Shown here: in pieces, positions 11,605 through 23,988 of the stretch
How positions within the stretch are numbered: the first letter of the stretch is position 1
Layout of the letters: every line of letters starts with the position of its first letter
NCBI GenBank assembly: GCA_030549775.1
Contig: CM060175.1
Coordinates: 43,651,415-43,715,414 of the forward strand
DNA: 64,000 nt
Reading direction: 5' to 3'
Origin: Tamarix chinensis
Taxonomy: Eukaryota > Streptophyta > Magnoliopsida > Caryophyllales > Tamaricaceae
Notes under the pieces: generated by a model
The model's input: only the letters and a program-made list of their open reading frames with translations
What the model was told of the DNA's origin: nothing
Databases searched by the model: none
Position numbers and translations under genes: made by a program

Positions 11605-13800
11605 TATCTTCTTCAAATCCTTATACAACTTATCCCTTCTAGTATAGATGAAATAAGGAGTATAATGACCTTCTTCAAGGATTTTTCTCTTGAGCTCAAC
11701 ACATACCAATGGTACATACCACTTACCTTGGTATATGACACTATCATCTTTGTGGATTTGGAATCCCTTAGCTCTACCTACTACAATACCATATTTGGTC
11801 CTTTCGTGCTTGACATCACCAAATTGAATAGCTAAAATCTCATCAAAAGATTGATGGTGTGATGGTGAGTGCAGTCATCCTTGCTTCCAAACTACTAGCA
11901 GTGATCAACTCCATCTCTTTCTCTTCGATCACTTTACATAATTGATTAGACAATATAATCATGCTCAAGGAATACAATGTCATCGTATTCAAGCTAAAAG
12001 AATCTACTACTATATTAGCCTTACCCTCAAGGTAGGTTAACATAAGATCCTAATCCTTGACCAACTCCAACCAATGGAACTATCTTAAATTTAAATCCTA
12101 CTATATGAAATGTACCTAAGTCTCTTGTGAACACCATAGAAATAATGCCTGCAAATCTTCAAAGAAAACACTTCTATGACAAGCTCCAAATCATGCATCA
12201 GATAGTTTTGTTCATGCAACTTCAATTGTTGAAAGGCATAGGCCACTACTCTCCCATGCTGCATCAACATAGAGTTCATTCCATGCTTAGAAGAGTCATT
12301 ATACACCTTGACACCATCCGATCCACTCAATAATGTGAGAATTATAGCTGAAGTCAAACACCTGTTCAATTCCCCAAAGGCTTTACTACACTTCTCATCC
12401 TATGCGAAACACGTAGTCTTCTTTATCAAATTAGTCAATGAACTGAATACCAAGGATATGTACATGACAAATCTATTATAATAAATGAATAATTATAGAA
12501 AAGTACGTACCTCCTTGAAAGATGTGGGTGCTGGCCACTCAAAAACTGTTCAAACCTTGGAAGGATCCATTGACACACCATCTTTCAAAATTATATGTCA
12601 AAGGAAAGCTACTTAATCAAGCCAAAAATCACATTTCAAAAGCTTGGCATATAACTAGTGTGCTCTTAACAATATTGATATTTATGTTATAAGTTGTTTA
12701 TGTTACTCCCGAATATTGGAGTAGATGAGGATGTCATTGATGAACACCGTGATGAACTGATTCAAGTGAGTCCAAAAAGCATTATTGTTGAATTGTAATG
12801 GCATTATCTTGTACAAAATGCCATATTTAGAATATCATCCTTTGTGATCATTAATAGATGGTAGCTTAATTAAAGATCAATCTTAGAGAACACTGTGGCT
12901 CCTTTGAGATGGTCAAACAAATCATCAATTAGAGGATTGGATATAGGTTCTTAATAATCACTTGATTCAATCCTAAATACTCAATGCATAGCCATTGGCT
13001 TGCATCCTTCTTCTTAATGGGTAAAGTTGGTGCTTTATAGGATGATACACTTAGTCGAATGTAGCCTTTCTCTAATAACTCTTCTAGATGATCCTTAAGC
13101 TCCTTCATCTCCGTGGGTTCCATATAATACGAGGCTTTGAACACTAGCTCTATTTTTGGCAACAACTTCAAGGAAACTCAACATCTCAAATAGGCGATAA
13201 GCCCAAAATCTTGTTAGGAAATGCATCAGGATACTCTTTGATCACTAGGATTTTCTTAGCTATGTCTCCTTGGTTTTGGTATCCTAAACACTACACAAAG
13301 AAGAGAATACACCATTTTTGAATGAGGGTACTCAAATTTATAATCAACTTAACCTTTACTAAGAGGTTAGGCTCACACTTCCAACAGGAGACCACAAAAC
13401 CCTTTGACCCTTGAAGAACCATATGCTCTTGCACCCAATCTATCAATGCTCGATACTTTCCTAGCATATCCATGATTACAATTACAATTACATTAAAATT
13501 ATGCAATTCAAGATCTGTAAGGGTTAAGGAAAACTATATTCCTCCAATTATTAAGACTACCCCTGTATAAAGCCTAAATCATGTAATCCTATCCCTCAAA
13601 GGTAATATAATATAAATAATAATAGTATAGGAGTATGATAAAGTAGCTCTAGCTATGAACACAGATGACATAAAATAATTTGATGCATAAGAGTCAAATA
13701 ACAAATATGCTAAAGAGGTAGAAATAGTAAGCATACCAATCACCACATGGGCCCGATGCTCAACTTAAGATTGGTTATTCATGTTCAGGAACCTACTTGA
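11605..13800 (-). pseudogene. gypsy pol remnant, inverted sister copy
   Basis: Read on the minus strand from 13800 down: protease and linker (frame 13291-13506, MDMLGKYRALIDW); RT start (12929-13171, MEPTEMKELKDHLEELLEKG, then LCIEYLGLNQVIIKNLYP); RNase H (12091-12369, VKVYNDSSKHGMNSMLMQHG, then 11843-12043 with MLTYLEGKANIVVDSFS); integrase finger at 11610-11700. It mirrors the plus copy and stops at the same codon of the integrase finger. Stops and shifts show it is dead. Confidence 0.88.
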
Positions 13801-14910
13801 AGGAACTCCTACAAAACTCCTTGAACTTTAACCCTGCTACAAAATGTAGGGATTCTAACCCCTGAATTGATTGATATAGCTGACAATACTAGCTGGCAAT
13901 GGAGGAACTCCTTGAACTTGTGGCTGGGGTTATTAAATAGATCTGGTGCTCTGAGCTTGATAATAGCCTCTCTCAACATTGCCATCTTTGACAGGGTAAT
14001 CATAAGCCCTATGTCTCATCATACCACAACCATGGGAAGTAACCTTGTTGCCTTCATAATCTACCCTGGATGATTTGCTCTATAACACTTGTAAAGTTAG
14101 TGACTCTCCTCACAACGTCCCCTAGAGCATCATCTTGATTGGGGTGCTAACCCCATACTCTTACCATACCTAGGTATTATGTTATCTATAAAGTAAGCCT
14201 CCTTTCTATCATCAAGATGCCGGTAGCCATCAAGCTTCCTCTTACCCCCTAATTGAACACTTGTGTCCTAGATGAATTGAGAAGCATCTATAGCCTACTC
14301 ATATAATCCAACCATTTTTGGTGAGGTAATTCCCACTAATAACTCTTGATACATAATTCCTAGGTCTATCTTGATAGGTGAACATGCATCGCCTCGCTAT
14401 CCTCCACCTAAGGAGTGAATTGGACCAAATCCATGGACCTCGTATTATACTCCTCTTCTAACATGCCTCTTTGTCGAAGAGCAATAAACTAGTAGTATTC
14501 ATTCATGCAGAGATGAGTGGGGTAAAATCTAGTTAGAAATTCCTCAAGTGAAGGTCTTCAAATATTAGTCTCTCCTCCTCTCTACTAGACACTCCTCCAC
14601 CATTTTTCTTCTCATCCCCTTAAGTAGTACACAAGCATGTCAACCCTTTTGTCCAATAGGTAATGACAAGTAGTAAAGGTATTCTCCATAAACTTGATCC
14701 ATCTCTCTATGATGTTAGGGTCCTTTTAACCTTTAAAGATTAGTGGATGATGATGTTCAGCTTTCTTGATCCAATCCTCCAAAACTAGTGGGGGTATTGG
14801 CACTAGTGGCAATGGCTGTGGTACTCAAATATGGCCTTTTTTGTAGGCACCAATAGTATCCATGAATGCCTCAATGTGCTCATAACAACTATTGGAAACC
14901 ATCAACTCCT
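13801..14910 (-). pseudogene. gypsy gag remnant, minus copy
   Basis: This fills the interval between the primer-site leader and protease of the minus-strand copy. A decayed zinc-knuckle-like string (SHGCGMMRHRAYDYP) reads from about 13980-14040, and the gag start near 14870-14910 matches the plus copy (ASSNSCYEHIEAFMDT-like against CYECIKAFMET-like). Full gag length is kept here, unlike the plus copy, but the frame is broken. Confidence 0.65.
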
Positions 14911-15138
14911 AAAGAAAAAGACCAATTAGAAACAACCAATTATCGAGCTTCAAGACCCACATAACAAAGTCAACATAAAACTATTTATAACATATTCTCA
15001 ACGTACTCTCACTCATAGACATTCCTAGGTTCTAAAATAGTTACACTTTTAGCCAAATACTTAAGGTATATGGGAAATTGGGAAAAAATTGATGGCTTCA
15101 TCTTAAAACATTTAAAAGGTCAAGAATCTCAAAATAAG

Positions 15139-15150
15139 GCTTTGATACCA
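15139..15150 (-). other. primer-binding site of the minus-strand gypsy copy
   Basis: On the minus strand TGGTATCAAAGC differs at one base from the tRNA-Met primer complement. It lies 3 bases inside the LTR end (CGTTACA at 15154-15160). Confidence 0.8.
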
Positions 15151-15153
15151 ACA

Positions 15154-15950
15154 TGTAACGTATTAATTTTTCACTATCATTTTTTTATTTTAAAACATTA
15201 TAGAAGCTGAAAATACCCAAAAAAATACACTTTAGAAAATTTGGGTTGTTATTGCCACAACTAAAAAAGGATAGACATTTTCCACTTGTCCCATGATATA
15301 TGGAGTGCATATGAATAGAGTGTACAAGAGATATGATATGTAGATATAATAATAACATTTTTACAAATCACAACCTCTGTATGTACTTAAAATATTCGAA
15401 TACATAAGATAGAGTAAACTAAAAGTGCTAAATACAATAGAGATAAACTAATAATAAGGAAAAGCCTCAAAACCCTATTCCATTAAAGATCTATAAAAGA
15501 TATCCGGGATTCCATGATCTCAAGCCTCCAAGCACGACACAAGGTAGGAAAACTATTAACTATTCTCAAAAACCTACACATGGTCTTGTACTCGTGGGAT
15601 TGAGTAGGTCAAACAAATGGGCACATTAATACTCTATGTACCAAGTAAGTCAAGTTACCTCCTCAATGGGAGTCATAAGTATGCAAGGCTCAAGGTAAAA
15701 AATGAGATCATACTAAAAACGGTATCATACTTACACGATGCACTTAGATAGACATGTATTATCTTGATTATATAATGCATCAAGATTTCATGCAATGCAA
15801 ATAATTAGAAAATTCATAGCTCATATTGCTTATTAATATAAAAAAGATATCATGGATAACATGTATAAATAATAGCTCTATATTACACATCTCACTGGAC
15901 TCTTCTATTTTCCACTTATAAGGGTATTCTATTAGGTCCGTTTTCTAGGT
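15154..15950 (-). mobile_element. LTR of minus-strand gypsy copy (3' part)
   Basis: The LTR end is fixed by the adjacent primer site. 15698-15950 is a clear relative of 1435-1675. Similarity stops at about 15950 in mid-LTR, where a different sequence (TATAATACCCTAAG) begins, so the upstream part of this LTR has been displaced or lost. Confidence 0.7.
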
Positions 15951-17099
15951 TTACATTATAATACCCTAAGTTTTAGTTAAACTTAATCACAAATAATTAT
16001 ACCTTAACCAATTTCTAATCTTAAGAAATTAATATTCATGCCTTAAATAGATTTTCTAATCTCAAATCTTAACCTAATCCTAGTTTTTATTCTAGATAAA
16101 TTATATTTCCTTAATAAAACCTTAATCTCAAAGGATTTATGTTATAATCTTTACCTAATTTAGCTAATCACCAAAATTTTAATCTAATATTAATCATTAA
16201 CACACTTATCTTTTTCCTTTTATATTTTTCTCCCTCTTCCTTCTTCTTCCCCATCTACCCAATCTTCTTTTCCTTCCTTATCCCTTTTTTCTACATGAGA
16301 CTGTATCCTCTGACCTCTACTATGCCATTATATACACCTTACTTACATCAACACATCAACTCCCACTTCCATGATGGATTGTTGACAACCCATGCCTCAA
16401 TCATGCACCATTTCCTATACCATTTCTTCCCCCTACATTCCTTCTTTTCTACCTTTCACCACAAACACACAAAAACATACAATGTTCTAATCTATCTCTA
16501 CCTCATTTAATACTTAACCCTCCTTCCTATCCATTTTATATCTAGTAAAATGCAACTCCAACCACCTCCATCTTTCTTTTTCTTCCTCTTACACTATTTG
16601 ATGTCAAGTAAATATGCAAATTTTTACAACACAAAGGCAGTAACAAGAACAAAAAGGGAGAATTCCAACTGAAATTAGAGATAAAAACTCTTATAAACCT
16701 TAGGAATAAAATGTAAAAGTTACACCTATCAATCATATCATAATTATAATGCTGGTCATAGAATCAAGTACTCTATACTAAGAGATCATTGAACTCATAA
16801 CCTTAACAAGTACTTCTAGCACATCCCGCACACATTTCCATACATAATTAACAACTAAGGCACCTCTTGCATGATTATAAATAAACATCATATCATACCA
16901 TTAATTATCCATTTAACCCTATGCCAAGCATTATCCTTATGATATCCACCAATTTAGCGAAATGCCCTTATTCGTATAATATACATAGTTATACTTAAAC
17001 AAGTGTTACTAAGGCCATAAGTCATTGTTCTATTATTTAATATCCCTTATATCTTATTATGGAGACTTATTAAATTCATTGCCATGTTGTATACAATTT
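15951..17099 (+). other. LTR-like sequence with pyrimidine-rich tract
   Basis: TAATACCCTAAGTTTTAG at 15957 resembles the start of a gypsy-type LTR. CT-rich DNA at 16200-16480 recalls the tract at 7720-8180. No internal domain or primer site is seen. It may be an LTR of another gypsy family. Small frames here (16295-16736) look like composition artefacts. Confidence 0.35.
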
Positions 17100-18130
17100 A
17101 TCGATTTGTCCCTTTATATTTATAAAATTACTAAAATACCATTCGTACTTTCTTATTTATTAGAGCACCCTTCTACTTATTGAATGATCAAACTATCCTT
17201 CATACTTGTATAATTACCCAAAGCACCCTTCATATGTACGAGATCACCAATTTACCTTTCATACTTATATAATTACCAAAATATCCTTCATACTTGTTAA
17301 AATTACCAAATTGCCCTTTAAGTTAGTTAAATTATCAAATTGCCCTTCACACTTATTAAATTACAAATTTACCGCTCATGTGTGTTAAATTACCAAATTA
17401 CCCTACATATTTGTTAAATTACCAATTTACCCCTTTGGTGCCAAATTACCAAAATACCCCTCTTACTAACTTACCATGTTACTCCTTTTACTCATAAAAT
17501 AACTAAGTTACCCCTTTTAAGTTCCAAAATTACCAAAATACCCTTTGTATTTCATAGCTTACCAAATTACCCTTTCTACTCATAAAAATTTTCAAGCTAT
17601 CCCTTTTTGCGCCAAAATACCCTTCGTATTTATTAATTTACTATACTACCCCTTCTATTTAAAAATTACAAAGTTACCCCTTTTTTCATGCAAAATTATT
17701 AAAATGCCCTTCTTATTTAAGATTTTACCAAATTACCCTTTTTTCTCATAACATTACCAAGTTACCCCCTTTTCCATGCAAAATAACTAAAATGCCCTTC
17801 TTATTTAACATTTTACCAAATTACCCTTTTTACTCATAACATTACCAAGATACCCCCTTTTTCCATGAAAAATTACCAAAATACCCTTTTAGTTATTAAG
17901 TTACCATATTACCCCTTTTATTCATATAAATTATCAATTTACCCTTCTTATGCTAAATTTACTAAAATACCCTTACTACATAAAGCATTAACACTCATGG
18001 TCCATATGCATCATCTGACACCACAAACTATCATCACTTATTATTAATACCCATTATCACCTACCATACATACTTATTTAGGTCACACCTTTTGTACAAG
18101 AAAAATTACTAAAATGCCCCTATGGCTCAT
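17100..18130 (+). repeat. degenerate minisatellite, ACCAAATTACCCTT-like units
   Basis: Roughly every 15-45 bases the text returns to variants of ATTACCAAAATACCCTT or AAATTACCAAGTTACCCC, with a few dozen variants across a kilobase. Only the core is shared and spacers vary. No stable reading frame crosses it. It lies inside the LTR-like block described just before it. Confidence 0.8.
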
Positions 18131-18250
18131 ATTAATATTATCTCTACTACAAATGACCATATTTGTTTACATAACAAGTACATGTATCTAATATCAACAT
18201 TAATAGCAAGACTCTTTTCTTAACCATCATTTCTATACATGACACATTTG

Positions 18251-20373
18251 TGATAGATGAGATTTATATGTTATTTTGCTAAGTAAAAATGTCATTTATT
18301 CCTCATTACTTTTATAACATGTAATCTTTTCTCGAGTTTTTCTCTTTTGGATAGATTTTGCAGGAAAAGATAAAAATGAAGAAATTCAAAGGAGAAATCA
18401 ATGGAAAGAGAAAAGGCAAAAAAGAACACATCAAGAGATATGGAATCAATGGAAGAAAAGACTATAAATGAAGAATATATATCAAAGGGAAGATTGTGTT
18501 GAAATTTCATGAAGAAATAATGAAGGAACAAGAAACACGGCGTGTTTTTCTATCAACACACAAAATTTCAGCATTTAAAATTCAGCATTTGGCAGAGAGT
18601 TCAAGGAAAAACACGGGGGTCCCGTGTTTTCTAATACGGACCGTGTTTTTATCAAATTATGTAACCGTTCGCGCAACGTTTCCCCGATATATTTCTAAAT
18701 TTTGAACATTCGAAAGGTGGTTCGGGGGAGTTTGAGAATGGGATTATCTCTTTCTCTCTATACTCTCTAGATACCACATGTAATTTCTAATTCCAATTCT
18801 CTTTCTCTCCATTGTATTCAATTAAACAATCAACAATCTGGAATTCAATTTGATAAGTTCTTCTCCATTCCTTTTTTAATTGCAAGTTTTGATTTTTGAT
18901 TGAATGCAATTCAATTCTCTTTGTTGAATTATTATTTTTCTTGTGTTTAGTGTTTCATTGTTAATTTATTTATAAGCATTGATGTTAATTATAGATTATT
19001 GCATTTAATTGTGTGTTATTGCAATTATGTTGATAGTATAAGGTAGGAGGATTTGATGACGGAATTAGGGTTTTGGATTTTGAATTCATGATTCTAGATG
19101 GAATTTAATTGAATTGATGGACGGAATTGAATGATCTCGCATCATAGATTAAGAATTTAAAATAATTAGACTGATCACCTATCTAGTTTAGATCTTAATC
19201 TACGCTAGGATAACGAAATTAATACGTAATTGTTAATTAACTTTTCCAGAGTAGCAAAAGATTAATTATTAATCTTGTTCATTAATTCTTACGATTGCAT
19301 GATCCGAGCTTATGTAATTATGGTCGTAGTTGACTTCTTTCTATTTGTAATGATGCCATTAATTGAATCTAGCATTCTTAACCTAGGTTATTAATTGGTT
19401 AGGTGATAAATTGAGAGCTTATTTAATTTATTAGAATTGAGAGAAAGCAAAGAAATGAATTATTATGAGTTTCTACAGGTCAACGTTAAATCATTTAGAA
19501 TATTTCGTTTCTCCATGATTATTTGATATCCTAATTCCATAATCAATACTTCCTATCCTTATTCATTAATTAGTGAGCACAGTATTTTATTATTTATCTA
19601 TAGTTTAGATATTGATGATAGAATTATATGTTATTACATTCAATCAAAAATTGAATTAAATAATAATGCAACAAAGAGAATTGAATTGCATTCAATCAAA
19701 AATCAAAACTTGCAATTAAAAGAGGAATGGAGAAGAACTTATCGAATTGAATTCCAGATTGTTGATTGTTCAATTGAATACAATGGAGAGAAAGATAATT
19801 GGAATTATAAATTACATGTGGTATCTAGAGAGTATAGAGAGAAAGAGATAATCCCATTCTTGAACTCCCCCGAACCACCTTTCGAATGTTCAAAATTTAG
19901 AAATATATCGGGGAAACATTGCGCCAACGGTTACAGAATTTGAGAAAAACACGGTCCGTATTAGAAAACACGGGACCCCCGTGTTTTTCCTTGAACTCTT
20001 AGCCAAATGCTGAATTTTAAATGCTGAAATTTTGTGTGCTGATAGAAAAACACGGGCCGTGTTTAGGAAACACGGGGGGGGGGGCGTGTTTCTTGTTCCT
20101 TCATTATTTCTTCATGAAATTTCAACACAATCTTCCCTTTGATATATATTCTTCATTTATAGTCTTTTCTTCCATTGATTCCATATCTCTTGATGTGTTC
20201 TTTGTTGCCTTTTCTCTTTCCATCGATTTCTCCTTTGAATTTCTTCATTTTTATCTTTTCCTGCAAAATCTATCCAAAAGAGAAAAACTCGAGAAAAGAT
20301 TACATGTTATAAAAGTAATGAGGAATAAATGACATTTTTACTTAGCAAAATAACATATAAATCTCATCTATCA
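18251..20373. mobile_element. palindromic TG...CA unit with 5-bp target duplication
   Basis: The left arm (18251-18936) and right arm (19658-20373) are inverted copies of each other with very high similarity; the translated arms at 18292-18531 and 20086-20332 differ at one residue. The ends are TGATAGATGAG and CTCATCTATCA. ATTTG flanks both sides (18246-18250, 20374-20378). The unique centre (18937-19657) is AT-rich and non-coding. TG...CA ends with a 5-bp duplication are the mark of retroviral-type integrase, yet the repeats are inverted, not direct. Arms carry nested ACACGG/CCGTGT palindromes. The left arm lacks about 28 bases beside the G-run near 20080. Confidence 0.9.
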
Positions 20374-20378
20374 ATTTG

Positions 20379-22490
20379 ATAATATAACATGCTTTTTATT
20401 TCAACTACCAATATATGCTATAAATTATAATATACTTAACATCACATAATATACACACAACATATTCAAAACCCTAATGTGTTAACATACGTATATCCAC
20501 ACATTTTAGTAAGGTATAATAGTTACCTTACTTCCAGCAATGCTTAAACCTTATTGGTACCACAATTAAAGTTCAAGCTTTGATTAGTAAAAATTTGTAA
20601 CTAGAAATAATATCAAAACTAGCATATTAGTAATAAAAAATTAAAAAGGATAAATTTTTATCAAAAGATTATTAAATACATGCTAATACTAACTATATTT
20701 TTACCTCTAAAACCTAATTAATTAGATAAAAATATGCAGCAACACTCATGCTGCATGAGCAACGTGATCTACATGCACGAGGGAAAGAATTTCTAAAAGA
20801 AGAAGAGTGATGGAAGAAAGGAGGAAGAAGGGCTCAGGTGATGGTTGATGGCTTGGTTGAGGGCTTGTAGAAGGGAGTGAGGGTGGTGGCTGGGTGTAAG
20901 TAGGGGGTAGGGTGTAGGTGGTGGTTGGGAGTCGAAGATTGGTAGCTCAAGGCAGTGGTAGGGTTGTAAATATGGGGCAAAGGAAGGGAGAAGGAGAATA
21001 AGGAATGAAAAAGAAGTGAAGAAAGGAGGGGGCTACAACAAAATTTTGGGCAAGGTGAGGTAAGGGGGTGGTAGAGGAGGTGTTAGGGGGTTGAGGAGTG
21101 GCTCCAGTGGCAACAGAAGAGGGGAGATAGCGGTGCAAGGTGGTGGTGTGGGATAAAGGTTGAGAAGGGGAAGAAAGGAAAGAGGAAAGGAAGGGTGGCT
21201 ACATGGGCGAGTGGTGGTTGTTGGGTGATGTATGGAAGAAGTAGGGGAGGCCAGGGGGTTGTTGTGGTGGTCGATTAGGTGACAAAGGAGGTGGTTGAGG
21301 GTGGAAAAAATAAAGAAGGAAAGGAGAAGGAGGAAAGAAGGGAGAAGAGGACACTCGGTAGAAGAGAAGGGGAGGCTCAAGGGAGATAGAAAATGGATAG
21401 AGAAGGAGGAAATAAGGAGAAGAAAAGGAAGAGGGAAAAGAGGGCTGGCATGGTCAGCTAGGTGGATGCATCTTGTAGGGGGTCAGGGAAGATATCACAG
21501 ATAAGGAGAGGAGGAAAAAGGAAAGAAAAGAGGCACATGAAGGGGTTCATGCATGGTTAAAAATAGAAGGGAAAAGGATGGAGGAGAGAGGGAGAGAGCA
21601 GGGCTACAATGGTAGGACTATAGGGGATTGGTTGCAGGCGGTTGAAGGCATAGGGGAGGGTGTTTGGTTCAACGGGTGAAGAAGGAAGGAGAAGGTAGGA
21701 TGGCTAGGAAGGAAAGAAAGAAAGGCAAGCTGGTATGCACGCAAGGGATAAGAAAGAGGAAAAAAAAGGAGGGTTGGGCTGACCCAATAAGGGAAGGAAA
21801 GAAGAAAAGAAAGAAAGAAGGGGTGGGGCATTAGGCGGTGAGGAGAAAGAAAGATGGCAAGCAGCTTAGGGGGAAGGGAGAAGCAGGTCGGGCGGCCCAA
21901 AGGAGAAGAAAAGAAGAAAAGAAAAAGGAGGAAAAGAATAAAGGGAAAAAGGAAAAAAGGGGGAAATAAAAATAAAAATAATTTTAAAATTTGGGTATTT
22001 TATTATTTCGATGGATAAATTATTTTAATAAAATAATTTATTTAAAATCTAAGATATTAATTTAAGAGGATAATTTTAGTAAAGTATGAGTTTGAAAAAT
22101 TATATAAATAAAAAGAGTGTGATAAAAATAATAAAATATTTATTTTAATTTATTAAATCCTCATATCCATTTTTGTGAATAAAAAGATCACAAAATAATC
22201 AAATTAGTAGTAAAAAAAATTAAATTATCCCAGGTAAAGATTAATTATTAAATTCTAGGTTTTAAAATTTTGGGGTATTATTAAGGGAATTAGGTAAAAT
22301 TTATTTATTAACCATCTAAGGTTAGGTTTTGGTTAAAACAGTCAATGAACTAGAATAAAGTTAGGATTAGTTTTAGATTAATGATTAAGGAATTAGAGTA
22401 ATTTAAAAATATTAATTTTCTAATATTAGGATTAGGATTACTTGGGATTAAGATCAGATAAATTTTGAGTCATTACACTTTAGAGCCAAT
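20379..22490 (-). other. LTR-like sequence with kilobase purine-rich tract
   Basis: The plus strand at 20790-21960 is almost all G and A, so the minus strand has long proline/serine/leucine-rich frames that are composition artefacts. On the minus strand TAATAATACCCCAAAATTTT (22262-22283) resembles the LTR-like start at 15951, and TGTAATGACTC (about 22477) resembles a gypsy LTR start. No primer site or protein domain is visible. I read it as LTR sequence in minus orientation, with low certainty. Confidence 0.35.
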
Positions 22491-23988
22491 GATTTTTAGT
22501 AAAGTATCGAAACCATCTTCTATTAGTGTTTACTTAGCTTGTCGTAATTGCAAACCTAGAGAATAAAGTTCTTCCAATTTTTTGATATAGGATAATATTT
22601 ATCTTATCATATATGGTCTCTAATGTTTTTGTACCATGTAATTACTTTTGAATTATGATGATGATTATATGAAATATTATCAAGTCTAAGCTAGGATAAA
22701 AGGCATCCATTTCTTGCTTTAACAACTCTTATCTCTCCTCATGTCACAAATTTAGAGGTATATACTCCTAGGCTTTCATATACATTGTACACATCTTTAA
22801 TGCACCCCCAAACACATTAATATGCTTTGTGACTAATTTAATATGTTATATGGAACACCTTAATTTTTGTGGATCACTAAAGCTATAGTGATTTTACTCA
22901 ATTGACGATGATCCATGGTCCAAGAGTCAAATAGTCCAACTAAAATAGTTTAAGATTAATCTCATGAGTCATAACCATGGGGTGAAATCAACCGTAATTG
23001 ACAGAAGGATCTTTGGTAATTATTTTTTTCTTTGGTAAACTAATTTATTTGGCTAACTATGTTTTCTTGTTTGGTACTTAATTGAAATGTGTGTCCTCTT
23101 CCATGAGATGTTTTGAGATCAGAAGCCTATCAATGAGAATGGCATCAAAGGCTTTAAGAATACAAGATGATCAACATTATCATATCCCAAACATTATCAT
23201 TTTTCATTATTAACTTCTTATAGTTTTGTGCCACAAAACTATGTTTCATTTCATTGTTCCAATCTAGATGATCATGTATAGATGTTGCTTAATAATTGGT
23301 TTTTATCTATGCTCTAAGAGATGCATGTGTGTGTGTGTGTGTATTTTTTAAAGTGTCTCACAAAAATGTACTTGGAATTTCCTTGAATTGCTACTTCACC
23401 ACACTTTGAAGATCATGGCAACATGCAAAAACATTTTGAGGCCTTGGGTGAAACAAAAATATGTGTTGAAAGTTTGCCCTTCTTGAGAGATATTATTAGG
23501 TGATATATCATTTTTCTAATATATTTGTTTGATTACTTATACTACTTTATAGCAATTCTTCTTATGATTGTATTGAATTTTTAACATCCTAGATTGTTGG
23601 CTAGTCAAACATAATGAAATAGAAAGATGAAGAAAGTATAATATAAAATAGTCTAACCAAATTTTTGATGTAGCTAGTCTGGTGGGAGATGGAAATACTC
23701 CTAGAAATTATAAAGGGGTACAAAGAGTATTCACAACTATGCTCGAAGAAACTCAAATACATGTAGCTTTCTATGAAAAGAGCCTAAGAAGAAGAAAACA
23801 AAAGTTTTGTTTTTATTTGATTTAAAAATAATGTGGGTTTGTTCTAGTTATGCACTCATGGCATTTCTTGGTATCTTGCATATTTTATTTCTAATTAGGC
23901 TAGCATTAGGCTCCCAATCTATAAAAATTCTTAAAAATGGAGAAAACAAATTATATATATAAGAAAATATCTAATGAGAACTAGCTCT
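22491..23988. other. unassigned AT-rich stretch
   Basis: No coding frame, exon or element end was found. A short (TG)n lies at about 23327-23341. Confidence 0.6.

Noticed and set aside
20947..21900. Long minus-strand frames rich in P, S, L and F
   Set aside because: They are the complement of the purine-rich tract and carry no domain.
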